A stretch of DNA of 64,000 nucleotides from Orobanche coerulescens (lineage: Eukaryota > Streptophyta > Magnoliopsida > Lamiales > Orobanchaceae): the NCBI GenBank assembly GCA_033398695.1, contig CM065814.1:79750358-79814357 (forward strand). The letters run 5' to 3'. Below are positions 13,042-25,894 of the stretch, one piece after another. Every line of letters starts with the position of its first letter. Position 1 is the first letter of the stretch. The position numbers were made by a program, and so were the translations under genes. The notes under the pieces are model-generated. The model was given only the letters and a program-made list of their open reading frames with translations. It searched no databases and had not been told where the DNA came from.

Positions 13042-15726
13042 TAATTGGTATCAGAGCTTAGGTTGTGGAAACCTTGGCTATCGGGTTTAGTGGTGTCTGT
13101 CGAATTTTGTCTCGTCGGATTTTGTCTGACTGAGTCGTGTCGTGACGCGTCGTCTGAGTTGGTTGGTCGTGATTAGTATCGTGGGGCGATCATCATCTTC
13201 GTGCGACATGTGGATGTAAGTCTCCCTTCTTTGTGTTGTGCCTCGTGTGACATGAGTTACTGGTATGATTATGTGTTAAATGACGGAGTCTTATGCAGAT
13301 TCTTGGTATCGTGATGCGTTTATGTGACTCTCATATTTCGTTTATATGTGGAGTGTTGTCGTTATTTATGTCCCTTTGAATATGATATTCGACTGTTTGT
13401 TTCCGGTAAAAGACATGTGTTGTCTTGGTTTTTGAGCGAGTTGATGCGTGTATTGTGATGTATGTAAGTGAATGTTGTTACATGTGAGTTTTTTTGGCAT
13501 TCTAGCCCAATAGATTTTCGAAAAACTTGAGTATCTTAGAAAATAAATTTTGAGACGTACTTTTAAAATGAATTATTTTCTCGCGATACTTTCAAGGTGC
13601 CTTCCAGTGCCACAATATGTTTCAAAATTATTCCAGTTGAGGACCAAAATATTTTGAGATATTTTCAATTATTTAGAAATGCTTTGCTTAGACCCAAGGG
13701 TCGAATATTTCTGAAAGTTTTTCACTAAAAGAAAAGTGTCCTCATTTTTGTTCAAACGCAAGATGCTTTTCAAATTCTCGATAATGGTGTTTATACTACT
13801 TTTTGTAAGGTGATACTCAAGATCTACCGTTGTTTCCAAATTGTTTTCAAAAAGGTGGTTTTCGTTTTTAAAACATATCATTCCTGTTTGTGGACCGAAA
13901 ATGTATGTATGATGTTCGAACTTTCGTTAGGGTGTTAACCCCGAGTTGTGGTTGAATTGGTGGTGTGAGCGTTGAGTCGTTCGCCACACATTGTTGCGTT
14001 AGCCCTATGCGAGGGGTGTGATGTTGATCTTTAATGTTGTCATTTCGTGGTGATTTGTGTGCTATCGCACCTGTGTGAGCGGTTAGGACTTGAGTTTGTA
14101 TGATTGTGTACATATGTGGTTGTTTCGTGATGTTTAGTAATTATATGCTGGTTATCGTTCGGGCCATTGTAATCGTCGAACGATGCCGTGGTTGTTGTGA
14201 TTTTAGTATGTGTTGATATGTTATGTCAAGTTGGCATCTCCGGTTTGTTGTTTTGCGATGTTATGTTCCATTGTATCTAGCATTTGTATATTCGGTATGC
14301 TGAGCCGAGGTGTTTCAACCGTGGTGTGCCGGGGGCATGCACGTACCAATTGTCCTTCTCGCCAGTAACACATTTCAAGTGTGGACCTGAGAGACACAGG
14401 ATCCAGTTTTGCGAGTTGGGTTCCGAGTGTTTCGGGGCACGAACTTCAGCACAGATATTAGGATCGGCTCTAAGAGGCCCATAGGAAATGTTTCCGTCAG
14501 CTGCTTTTGTGTTGTTGCCTTGTTTCCGTTATTGTGAGTTGCGGGGATGACCATCTTTTATAAGAGGTCGAAAGTAATACCCGTATTGTTTTTGTACTTC
14601 TGCATTTCCTCTTTCTCAACTCTATCGACTCGCTCGTGTTTGTTGATGCTTTCTGAACTTGTTCTGTATTTCGGTTTCATCGTTCGAACGAGCCGTGATC
14701 TTGTTTTGGGTCGATCTGGTTATCTCTGTGACTTTTCCGAGTTTGGTTCGATTCTTGTGAACCTTGTTCGGAAGTAACATCTTTTGGTTCTACTAGTTCT
14801 TTTGATGTCTTGAGTTGAAGTGTGAACTTCGGAGTCATTGTTCGATCGTTGTCATTCGATCATTGTTATTCGATCGTTGTTATTCGATCATTGTTGTTCG
14901 ATCGTTGTTATTCGATCATTGTTGTTCGATCGTTGTTGTTTGATCGTTGTTACTCGATCATTGCTTTCTGATCGTTGTTGTTCGATTATTATTATTTGAT
15001 CGTTGATGCTCGATCATTGTTTTTTGATCGTTGTTATTCGATCATTGTTTTTCGATCATTGTTGTTCCATCATTGTTATTTGATCATTGTTGTCCGATCA
15101 TTGTTATTTGATCGTTGTTATTCGATCGTTGTTGTTCGGTCGTTGTTGTTCGATCGTTGTTGTTCGATCGGGGTTGTCTGACTGTTGTTGCCTGATCGCG
15201 TACTGCGAAGAATTGTCGTTCACTGTTAGTCAGTTGTTTCGAGTGTGGCCAGGTGGGTCACTGAGTCGTGCATTGCGAGACGGTAGCTGAGATATTTGGG
15301 GATCGAGGCTGCGTCTCTGCTCCGAAAGGGCACAGAGATGCCTAGTATGCTTTTTGAGGATTTTGGAGTAGTCCGAATTGTTTGTGATTGTCCTTGTAGA
15401 TCATTTTGTGTTTATTTTCTGTTTTCTCGACTGTGCGTGTTCCTTGTAACAGGTGCTTTGTGTTTTGTGATAGTTTGGATAATCGACTTGATTGTATTAT
15501 CTGTTTGATGATGCTTGTCATTTTTTGGTTTTATTATGTCTCTACCGATGGCATTGTGTTGGTCGTCGTGGAGCGTGTTTTTACGCCGTATATTCCTTTG
15601 TGTTGCTTCTAACGTTTTGCCGTTGGGCGTAAGTTACGCATTTCTCGTTGATTTTTTCTGGCGGGATATTGCTTCCCCCTACTTGTTTTAAGTTTCGGGA
15701 CGAAACTTCTTTTAAGGAGGGTAGTA
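13042..15726 (+). other. Internal region of LARD1, non-coding
   Basis: The region of 2685 bp starts with the primer binding site (TGGTATCAGAGC, 13046-13057) and ends with a hairpin AGTTTCGGGACGAAACT (15691-15707) followed by the polypurine tract. No gag, protease, RT or integrase motif was found in any frame. A segment at about 14284-14480 aligns by eye with 34852-35050 of LARD2 at roughly 80% identity and keeps a short frame starting MYIRYAEPR / MYFRYAEPR. With no known domain, it is probably sequence homology rather than a gene. Confidence 0.8.
14837..15182 (+). repeat. 14-bp tandem repeat array
   Basis: About 24 copies of a 14-bp unit, TTGTTRTTCGATCR, vary mainly at the R positions. The array lies in the 3' half of the LARD1 internal region. 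The corresponding part of LARD2 (about 35640-35700) has only a few degenerate copies, so the array expanded in the LARD1 lineage. A 14-bp period makes a 14-residue repeat in each frame, which explains the spurious leucine/valine-rich frames here. Confidence 0.9.
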
Positions 15727-18494
15727 TGTAATATCCGCAATTTCGATTTCCGGTAATTTTATTTTTTTTAGCGAGAGTCCATTTTGACGACTCGCTTGTG
15801 ATCGTTTCGTCATTATGAGAATGATTAATTCTGCACTTTTTGGCATACGAGTTCGTTTCGGTGTCGTTTTGTTGAGTTCCGTGCTTCTTAGCGACTTTTC
15901 CACACTAGAGATCGATTCTTGCGAATCTCATTCGAAATTGATGTTTCGAGTTTCCCGTAAGTCCGTTTAACATTGTTAGACGTGTTGTGAACTTCGGTTT
16001 GGTTATTCGATCACATATCGTGATTTTCGGGCATTTTGGGCCATTTTGTAATTTACCCAAAGTTGTGGGTATCCGCATTCGTATTTGTTGTCTTGATCGA
16101 TTTTTGTGTTTATTTGGTCGCGTGCGATTAATCGTTTCATGGTATTTCATTTCGGATCGATGATTTTGTCCGCAAGCATTTCGTCATGTTCGTTCCGTAC
16201 GTTTTCGGGAATTCGAGTCGTCGAGTCATGGCGGCTAGGCATTGGCCGGCCACGTGCGGCAGGGACCGGCCAGGTGCGCACGAGCGTGGCGCATGAGCTG
16301 GGCGCACGATCCGGTGCCCCTGTGGCCCTGACTGCTCACGCACGAGCGAGTGCTCGTGCCCAATGCACGTGTGTCCCGGCAGATTGCTGACAGTGGGCGT
16401 GCACGACCCGGCGCATGACCGGCCGCTCGTGCGTGTCTTCTCGTGCGTCGCTGGGCAGTATATATATGGTCGGGCAAGCTACTTCTTCACCCATTTTTCA
16501 TTTCGTTTCTTTTCCTTACGCGGCTGGAAGCTTGGAGAGGTCGTAGGCATGTTGTCAAGTGATGAATCCATGAAGTCTTGGAGTTCATATCGTCGATTAT
16601 CCATCCTATAACATCCTTTGATCGAGCGAATCAGGTCAGATTTCCTAGAAATCCTAGTTTGGGGGATTTTGGGGGGTTTTGTTGGTTTTGTCCGATTTAA
16701 CCGTAATAACTTAGATTTGTGGCGTATCAATGATTATTTAGATGTATTCTATCATTTCCCTTGTGATTCCATGGATGATTTGTCTAGATTCGTCATTTTG
16801 GTCAAGTTCATAATCAACACCTTGAAGGTGTCCGATAAAAGGCCTTAGAGGGGGATTCGGGCGTTATGCGATTATTATTCCTCATACGGTCGTTGATTTA
16901 TTGGTGATATGTCTTAGGGATGAAATCATTGTGAAGGACTCAAGGCGGAACCCTCCCGTTCGTTGTTTTCTTTGGGGTCCGAGTTTCCTGGTCGAACCGT
17001 GTTCTTCGGGGTGTTCGGTAGCGGTTATTGAGGCAAGTATCTTGCCCATACGTTTCATGTTTTGTAGGTATAATTGTTGGTAAATGATTTTATGTAAAAT
17101 CCGGATGTTTAATGAATGTTAAAAAGTATCGGTATGTTCTCGATAAATGTTGTCTTTCAACGATAACTTGGATGCTTCGTGAATAAGTGTGTTTTTGGCC
17201 TATGGGTATTAACTTCGTTTGTTGAAAGACTTATGATCATATTTAGTGAATGTAATAAACCGTAATCATTTACCGAGGATAACGTGTCGTTATGTGTGCT
17301 TGTTCAGTGAAGATGTGACGGGTGATATTGGTTGTTACTCCTTTGAAAGGAGGTTGTGATGCTTAATATTGCTTGGCTTGATAGTTGATTATTGTTGTGT
17401 GCTTGTTTTATGTGATGTGCCTCCGGGTAGGATCATTGAATCTCCGGGATCCATACTTGCTAGTATGGGTCGGGCGTGACCGTAGGGTTATCCATTGGGT
17501 ATGTCTTGTGGGGACTCCGAGGTTCGTGGCTTGTTAGCACGATGCCGGGGATAACTTGGGTGGTTAACCATCGGGTATGTCTTATAGGGACTCTGAGGTT
17601 CGTGGCTTGTTAGTGCGATGTCGGGATAACTTATGGTTGTGATTTGGTTATGAATGTATCTGTGCTTGTGGCCACGTGACTGTTGTTACGGTGATATGTG
17701 ATTTGGTATCGTTTCCTATTGGGTTATTCACTCGGGTATGTTCTGCGGGAGCATCTGAGGTTCGTGGCTTGTTAGCACGGGACACGAATAATCCTTAGGA
17801 ATGTGTGTTTGATGATTTGGGTCGTAGACCCTGTGGTTTATGATTTGGGTCTTAGACCCCGTGTGTTGTTATCGTAATTGTGCTTTGGGAAAATGACTTT
17901 TGGGCTGTGTCCCTAAACATTTTCAAAACTCCCGAGATCGTAAAATGTTTTTACAAGATGTATATTGGGTTTACCCCTATCTTTCGATTTAACCGTTTTG
18001 ATCAAGTGATTTACCTCGGGAAGTATGTTTATGATTTCTAAGTCCTTGGAATATGATATGTATGGCTTGTTTTCGTATTTTATACTTGCACTAGCAAAAC
18101 AGTGGAGTTTTGCTAACCCCCGAGTATTCGGGGGGTAGATGTCTGTATTGCATTCAGGTTTTGGGGAGCATAGCACAGGGTCGGTATGAAGGATTATGAA
18201 AGATGAACGATACTAATCACACGAGTACCCGTATGTTGTCGTATTGGTCTAGCTGTATTTCATTTCTGCTGCAGTATTCTTTCCCCGTTGTACGAGAGTG
18301 TGTTGTATTCGACCCCTGCGTGGGCATGTATTGTAATTGAGTTGTATGTATTTATTGATAGACCAAATTGGCCTACTGAGTCATTTTAGCCTTAAAGGCA
18401 TTGTTGAGTTGTTCGATTTTGTTACCAGCCTGGTAGAACCTTGAGGAAAGGTTCTACGGCGTGTAATATCCCTGAGCGGATTGGGGGTGTTACA
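15727..18494 (+). repeat. 3' LTR of LARD1
   Basis: This LTR is 2768 bp and collinear with the 5' LTR at 10299-13041, with scattered substitutions and small indels. The TATA box is at about 16459-16467, and the two-stem-loop module is at 18092-18134. The two LTRs are similar but clearly not identical, so the insertion is not among the youngest in the window. Confidence 0.92.
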
Positions 18495-18499
18495 ACGAC

Positions 18500-20480
18500 T
18501 GACTCTATTAGAGTTTGATGGTCATCAATAGAGAGTGTTCGGATATTTTGAGTTAAGTCTTCTACTCCTGTAGGATCAAAATGAAGTTCATCGAACACTA
18601 CATGGACAAATTCCTCTATTGTCAGCTTCTTTTGTTTAAAGATCCTGAAAGCTTTACTGACAGAGGAGTATCCTACAAATATCCCCTCTTCTGATTTTTC
18701 GTCAAGGTCTTGAGTTGATCTTTCCCATTATTCAGAACATAACACGTGCATCCAAAGATATGAAAGTACGCAACTAATGAAGTTTTATTGTTCCATACCT
18801 CATAGGCTATTTTGTTGTGATGCTTGTTGATGATGCAGAGGTTTTGTGTATAATATGTTGTATTTTTTGCTTCTCCCCAGATCCGCTGCGGCAACTTGCT
18901 TGCGGCAATCACGATTTTTGTTGCTTCCTTGAACATCCTATTCTTTCGCTCGGTAATACCATTTTGGTGAGGAGTCCCGACTTCTGAGTATTCGTGTTGT
19001 ATTCCATTTTCCGAATAGTATTGCTCTATAAAGAGATTTGTGAATTCAATACCTATGTTGGAATGAAGGGACACGATACTCAACCCTTTCTCATTCTGTA
19101 GCTTTCTCTGGTGCTCCGGCAACTTCGTTGTGGTTTCTTCCTTCTTGCTTAGAAAGTTTGTCCAAGCGTACCTGGAGAAATCATCAACTATAACAAGACA
19201 ATATTTCTTACCTCCCAAAATTACAAGGTCTACAGGGCTGTAGAGGTCCATGTGTAGCATATCCAGAACCCTGTGGGTGGACAGGGATGACTTGATTTTT
19301 GGGGTGGTTTTGATTTCTTTGCCTTTCTGACAGGGTCCACAGACGCTGCCTTTATTGAATGACACATCGGGCAAACTTCTAACCATTCCTTGTGTGGCGA
19401 GTTTGTTGATTGTCTTTAAGTTTATATGAGACATCCCCTTATTCCATAGACAGTTTAATCTAAAGTGCCATTGGCAACAAAACACGGAATAGTGGAGCTC
19501 GTAGGCTTCCAGTCAGCAATATACATATTACCTTACCTACTTCCTGTGAGAACAATTTCTTTGGTCTTGATGTCCTTCACTCTACAGTGGTTTACATAGA
19601 ATTTGACCGAGAACTGTTTGTCACATAACTGGATGATACTAAGTAGATTGTACTATAGGCCTTCAACATAGGCTATGTCGGTGACTTTGAACTTTCCTAA
19701 AAGCAGGGTTCCCTTACCTATTGTTCTTCTTTTGGACTTGTCACCGAAGTGCACCTTTCAATAGCGACCTTATACATAGTATGATAGCTTGCTGATATCT
19801 CCTGTCATGTGCCGAGAACATCCGCTGTCAAAATACTAGATGTCCTTCTCTTTGATATCTTGCAAGCAGAGAATTTAAGTAGATTTAGGTCCACTTTGAT
19901 TGTTGGGTCCATGACAGCAATTGGTTTGTTGTAGGTTACTTTTGGTCCTGTCTTGCGATATATACGTGGGGCAGGTACGCAGTCGATGTAACCTTGATTT
20001 TTATGCATGTAAAATCTAGGGTTATTATTCCAGTATGATTGCATTCTAGGAGGTGGAGCTATTTTCCTTGACCTTATAGCTTGCCTTCTAGGTCTCCAGT
20101 TGTATTCCCAGAGCTGTTGATGATTCTGCGCGGCGACCTGCTTTCTAGATGGATAACGGGGCTCCTGTATCCAATATCTAGGCGCATTGTACTGTTAGAA
20201 GTACTATGGTGCTTGCTTTGATATTTAGATACAACCTTCTTTCTGAATGACTGTTGGCGCTTTTGATATGCTCGGGGAGCATGCTGTTGATCACGCCTTA
20301 CAGGTATAGGAGGCCGAGGCTTCCGCTGTCTGTGATATGGATTTGGTGGTGGAATCACAACTTTCTATGTACGAGGGGCAGCTGTAGACTTTGCGGGGCT
20401 TGGAGTTTCTTCAAGAACAAGAATGTGTTCCACACCCCTGACAAATATCGTACTAGTATTTGCCTTATAGTAGAATGAGT
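18500..20480 (-). pseudogene. SIRE-like Copia Gag-protease-integrase, N-terminal part (broken)
   Basis: This is the N-terminal half of the element whose RT lies at 8633-10293; LARD1 separates the two. The protease active site reads YFDSGCSRHMTGD near 19800-19840 with an in-frame stop just before it. The GAG-pre-integrase and integrase follow leftward. The longest open piece (18673-19485, 270 residues) has the zinc-finger half VCGPCQKGK, the core start LHMDLYSPV, VDDFSRYAW, and the catalytic glutamate region GTPHQNGITERKNR. The second catalytic aspartate appears lost: the expected SD motif reads LHSNIGIEF. The Gag region right of about 20045 is degenerate, with no zinc knuckle recognised. The end at about 20480 is approximate. 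Confidence 0.82.
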
Positions 20481-21097
20481 CATATCCTAAGAAAGGTCTG
20501 AATAAAGATCAATTTTATAAATTGCTAGAGGGAATGGGATTAAAATCCACGTATTGAAAGAACCATCATAGTGGTAACCCAAACTTGAACACTGGAGATC
20601 CCAGAAACTTAGTTCAATGGGAAAACAAAGTTATGAAAGTTCTATTGAAAAGCGCTTATAATAAACCCATCCCTATAGAGCATAATAAGTGCTGAGTCCT
20701 CTGATTGTGGTGAGGTTAAGTCTCTTGACTTTTAATGGTTCCTTGTCCTTGAAAATGAGAAGTATTGTAGGTTAGTTTATAAAAGGAGACCACCTATCTA
20801 AGTGTGAGGACGGGACATCTCGAATAAACACTTAGGAAACCAAGATGTTGTCCATGGCCAAAATAGACACAACTATGAGAACGGAAGGTGTTGAGACATT
20901 TTTATGTAAGTGTCGTTGACTCGGTATACACCAAAGAGGATTAATTCAAGGCACCATGTCCACTAAGCCGCCGGTATATCCGACGATATTATACTAAGGA
21001 AGTTCAAAGCACCTTTCCCCATGCAATAATGTTTCACGGAAACTGGGTATGTGAGTCCGCATTCATGCATATATTTATTTCCACTCATGTGGGAGAT
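20481..21097 (+). other. Non-coding 3' internal sequence of a Copia-type element
   Basis: No coding frame was seen. The segment ends with a polypurine tract (TGTGGGAGAT, about 21088-21097) directly in front of an LTR start, so it is read as the internal sequence upstream of a 3' LTR. Its left boundary with the SIRE-like Gag remnant is uncertain. Confidence 0.45.
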
Positions 21098-22760
21098 TGT
21101 TGGAAATTGATTTTAGAAAAATGAGTTTTGACTCAATATAAACCAATTTAATAATGATAAAATAATTAATTCTTGGGAATTAAATAATAAATTGTAAATC
21201 TATGTTTCAAGAAAATGAGCATATGATTTTATTTTTCTCAAAACCGATTTCCGGTGTGTGAGAAATAAATGATTAAAGTTGGCCATTTAATTGAAATGGT
21301 GAAGAGTTAAAGTGGGTATGAAAATTTATCCCACATTAGAAAATAAAGCCTTCTTGACAAGTTTATTAGTAACGAGGTGCAAGGGTAGTTCAACAAGCTA
21401 GTAGTAGACACTAGTGGGCCAACGATGCGAAGAACACACACGCACCGCCACCGTCCGCTGTAGGCCGGCTCGGCTCAGCAAGGGCTCGGGCGTGGGCGTG
21501 GTCTTGGTCTTGGTCTTGGTTCTTGATTCTTGGTTCTTGGTTCTTGGTTCTTGGCAATTGGACTTTGGGCTGGACTTGGGCGACTTGGGCCTAGGGAGCT
21601 TGGGCTGTAACTATATTAATTTTTGCATCCAAGTCAAATGTCATTAGCCAGGTTTGAAAAAACTCATCTGATATTTTGAAGGTTGGAAACCCAGTTTCAA
21701 TAAGCCAAGGTTAGAAATCCACCTGATATTTTCAGGATTAAACTCAGCTGAGAAAACCGGAAGGTGGGGGCCAACCTCAACATGCATCTTGACGGGCAAG
21801 TAGCAGGTTCTACTAAATGCCAGGATAGGATTATTTATCCTGTAAGTGAACGGGTATATGTCCTATGCGGTTATTGGTAGATGAGGTCATAAGTATTTGG
21901 CCAAAGCATTGGAGCTAGTTGTATTGGATACATGAGAGCTTAGTGATCTCAATTAGCATTAACTCATGCATAATGTCAAGTATAGATAGGATTTGACTGA
22001 CCATGACCCTATAACTTGATCGGGACATTTAAAAGAAGGGTTTATACGTATACTGGTATTCACGTCAGAAAGGTTTTGGAATGATCCCCATCATTCATTC
22101 TCAGTTAGGGTACAGTGTAGGTCGCCAGGCTGGCTAGGTGGTGCTACTACTCTTTGGTTCCTCCCATTTCTAACTGATACGGACCTACTGAGTCGCGCAA
22201 TAGGATTGACGATGGAATGAATCGAGCTTATTCTCTCTTAATGAACATTAGATATTGGATATCTAATTTATTGGACATTGGATGTCTAATTAATTTCGGG
22301 ACATTGGATGTCTAAATTAATTTATTGGATAAATTAATTTACGGCCTGATCAATTAAATAAATTACTGGGTGATTAGTTTAATTCATAAATATGATTATT
22401 TATTGGATAAATTAATTATATTATTTGTATTTTATATAATTAATTAATTGTATTAATTAATAGATATAAATACATCGGAATGGAATGAAGTTTATCTGTT
22501 TGGACACACGAGGGTATGAAACGAACCGAACTCCTTCTAGCTTCTAGATGGCCGCCCCTTCCCCTATTTCCTCCCACTTTCCTTTTGTCTTCTTTCCTTT
22601 AATTGAGGGAAGACTAGACTAAGGGAGTTGGCATGTGGTGCATGATTGGGAGAAGGTGGACTTCACCATGTGAAGTGGGACAAGTTGAACACAAAAGGAT
22701 AAAAAGACTTCTCATCCCACATTTGAGGGAATATCATGGCCATATGCAAGAATATTGACA

Positions 22761-22807
<47 letters not shown>

Positions 22808-23313
22808 GTCTTTATCTTCTTCATCTTTCTTCTTCATTATCTTGGAGAGAAATTGAGATAGAAAGAATTTTTCCAAAAACACTTAGAGTGCTTAGGAAAA
22901 TCAAGAGAGAAAATATATATATACACTTAGAGTGTTATAGATAATAGTACCAAGCTCCAACCACTTTGTTCTAGCCGTATCCTTGGAGGATAACAAGGTG
23001 GGAGTTATTCTGGTTAACTTCCGGCGCGTGGCAAGTAGAGGCATGGTGTTTTAGTGCTTGGGATTTTCTAAAGCATGACGAATAAGATTCTTGGCGGAGA
23101 ACACCAATAGCTTGGCGAATCGGATTTGTGGAGGAGATCACAAACTACAACCATTTGATTAACGGACTATAAGGTTATGATTTCATATCTTTCTCTTTGT
23201 TCGTTTTATATTCGTATGTATGTAGCTTGAATCGACCCTCTTGAGGTATTCGTATTGCACTTTGTCATTTTTGCTTCCACTGCGCCCTTTGTTTTTGTAT
23301 GCGAATCACAATA
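21098..23313 (+). repeat. Angela-like LTR with both a polypurine tract before and a primer site after it
   Basis: The LTR (2216 bp) starts TGTTGGAAATTG and ends CGAATCACAATA, a mutated form of the CGAATCCCAACA seen at 8632. It is clearly homologous to the LTR at 6636-8632. About 280 bp near 21360-21640 differ, including a run of CTTGGTTCTTGG repeats. Because a polypurine tract precedes it and a primer site follows it, it behaves as a 3' LTR for the left side and a 5' LTR for the right side. Confidence 0.85.
22763..22805. repeat. (GA)n microsatellite
   Basis: An uninterrupted run of about 21 GA dinucleotides lies inside the Angela-like LTR, in the part that would be near the transcription start. 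Confidence 0.97.
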
Positions 23314-23728
23314 GTGGTATCGGAGCGTGGTCTTGCGATCGTATATATGATATATTGCATTTGGAATGCTTGATTGTATGGTCAATGATTTTGAATCATT
23401 TATTGTTGTAATCGTAGTATATGTTTGTTCGTTTGTTGTAGTTATATTTTTTGTAAATCTATATCTAAATATAAATCTTTATTTTCTTGGAAATGTGATT
23501 TATATTGAAGATATGAAAGTCGAAAAATATTGATATTGGATATCCGGTCGAATATCAAGCCCCGGATTGCCGTTGGACGGGATTGAGGATAAAGCTGAAA
23601 TTGGCTAGGCTAAAACCAACCTGTCGTGCGGTCTACCCACTTGGGATCGCGATCTGGGCTATGGATCATGATCCAATATGCTCGAATCACGGTCCGGGCA
23701 CTGTCCCAGCACTGTCCGGGCTCGTTTT
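23314..23728 (+). other. Primer binding site and leader start of a plus-strand Angela-like Copia
   Basis: TGGTATCGGAGC at 23315-23326 follows the LTR end after one base, as in the minus-strand copy at 3173-3184. The remaining 400 bp is non-coding leader. It stops at 23728 where the minus-strand LARD3 LTR begins. Coding sequence of the same lineage resumes at 62633, so the LARD3 insertion plus a deletion removed the rest of the leader and all of gag. Confidence 0.75.
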
Positions 23729-25894
23729 TGTAACACCCCCAATCCGCTCAGGGGTATTACACGCCGTAGAACCTTTCCTCAAGGATCTACCAGGCTAGTA
23801 ACAACATGAAACATCTCGACAATGCCTTTAAGGCTAAAATGACTCAGTAGACCGATTTGGCATTTCAATAAAAACATACAACTCGATTACAACTCATGCC
23901 CATGCAGGGGTCAAAACACAACCACACCCGTACAACGGGAAAAATATAGCAGCGGAAAATAAAGTACAACTGAACCAATACATGACGTACGGTTCCTCAT
24001 GTGATTAGTATCGATCATCTTTCATCATCCTTCGTGCCGACCCTGTGTTATGCTCCAAAACCTGAATGAAAAAACAGACATCCACCCCCCGAATACTCGG
24101 GGGTTAGCAAAACTCCACTGTTTTGCTAGTGCAAGTACAAGTGCAAAAATACGAGTCATACAATTCACATTCCACGAATAACAATAACCCGGAATCCTCA
24201 AAGATCCAAACGAGACAAAAAGTACTTCCCGAGGCAAGAGTTTGAGAAAAATATTCCAAAACCGAAAGATCACAAATCAATGGAAATAATTTATAAAAGA
24301 GTTTAGAATGCCATCGAGAGTTTTAATAGAAAACAATTTAGGATTATCAAATCCCACTTTTCAAAACCCAAAAGACGAAAGGGGTCACCGCCCCAAAGGT
24401 TTATTTTCCGTAAAATGACCTTTACCAATCCGTTGGGATCTTATCCCAAAAACTCATTAACTCACAGTACACAAGAACGACCACAAGGCTCGTCTCCCAT
24501 CATCAAAATCCACAATTAAAGGATTTAACACAAACAACAAAATACTCTAGTGCCATCCTAGCCAAGTAAGCCAAACGAACAACTTACCTCTTACACACTT
24601 AGTCGATGCATGCAATCATGAAAACCATTCGAAAGCACTCATTTCCGAAAATGCCAATAATCCAAATCACATTATAAAATGCACCACAATTAATCGCGGA
24701 CCCACAGCTTCGTGGACCCATACCGAGACCCCGTCGGATCTAACCCATAGTGGTTAAAAACAAGCTCGCGGTTCCACAGCTTCGTGGAGCCCTACCGAGA
24801 CCCCGTCGGATCTAACCCGTAGTGAGCATACACACACACACGTTACTCATGCAATACTAATATGCTAAGAATGTAAGTTCATCAAGAATACTTTACTAGA
24901 GATGGCCACTTATCCGACACCATTATCAAACTCTTCAAAACACAAACGACACATTTAACACGGAATACATGATTCCATAACTTTAAACAACAAGGGTATC
25001 ATCAAAGCCTTCAACATTCAAAATAATCAAATCATAATTAATTCGCAAAACACGCCGTTCACAAAACACACATGCATTTTGAAAGAGAGCCTTTAACAAG
25101 GCCAAAACAAATCTTTTGGAAATTCATTTTAAAATAACCAAACAAACACACCAAGACGACCACCGATCAATCATATCCACAAAACGAGAAGCGTATGAAC
25201 AAGGTACTTGCCTCGAATAAGAACAACGCGGAGAATCGACCGAAGTAGGTTGACACGAACCGACTATGAACCTGCCGACTCCACCGATCGCCAACTCGCG
25301 ATAATAAACTACGAAGGACAATAAAAACAATGAAAATGAATTCCATAGCACGACTTAAAGCCATTGAATTCAAAGAACGAATGACGAAAGTTCAAGTGTT
25401 CCCCCCAAAACGGTCAAGAACACAATTCATCCCGACGAAACACGAAAAGGGAATTCCAAGTTGAAATATGGATAATACAATCCATAGAATATGTTTAACA
25501 ACATCATTTAACCACAATCGATCTATCAAAAACAAATGGGAAACGAGATCGAGAACAAATCCCCTAAAAAGTCGATTCGAAGTATATCAAGAAATATACT
25601 TCGATTCGACGAAGAACAATGGGTTAAATGATGTTAAACACAAGAATACTACTAATATTAATCATACCCATCATGAATTAATCAACGATACGGAACAAAT
25701 CGGCCAAAAATGCAAAAACCCCAAAATTTCTCAAAATAGGGTTCTATGAAATCTCACCTTGATTCGCTGATCGAATGATGATATAGGACTGACAATTGAT
25801 GATATGAACTCTAAGACTTCATGGATTTGTTGTTCAACAACATGGCTTCAAGATCCCCAAGGCTACAGCCGCGGAAGAGAAAGAGAGAAATGGG
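23729..25894 (-). repeat. LARD3 3' LTR, piece 1 (LTR 3' end)
   Basis: Read on the minus strand it ends GGATTGGGGGTGTTACA at 23729, identical to the LARD1 LTR end. It holds the two-stem-loop module (24085 to about 24127) and two diverged repeats with GACGGGGTCTCGGTA near 24700-24830. It breaks at 25894 where the gag-only element is inserted and continues at 30370-30452 and 59707-60443. The summed LTR length is close to 2986 bp, comparable to LARD2 (3143 bp). Confidence 0.85.

Larger units (their letters stand above)
10299..18494 (+). mobile_element. LARD1: complete non-coding LTR retrotransposon (8196 bp)
   Basis: This is a complete LTR element without gag or pol. The target duplication ACGAC is perfect (10294-10298 and 18495-18499). 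Two LTRs of about 2.75 kb start TGTAATATCC and end GGTGTTACA. The primer binding site TGGTATCAGAGC lies at 13046-13057, and a polypurine tract (AAGGAGGG) ends just before the 3' LTR. The internal region of 2.7 kb has no frame with retroviral motifs. The design matches the class called LARD (large retrotransposon derivative), which needs enzymes from another element. Shared cis signals point to Tekay-type elements such as the one at 40274-50136. It splits a SIRE-like Copia. Orientation comes from the primer site and polypurine tract. Confidence 0.93.

Noticed and set aside
13046..13057. tRNA-Met gene fragment
   Set aside because: Only the 12-base primer binding site is present, without a tRNA body. 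The same holds for the other primer sites.
14975..15290. Leucine/valine-rich small proteins across the 14-bp array
   Set aside because: All frames repeat because 14 is not a multiple of 3; there is no domain, and the array is absent in LARD2.
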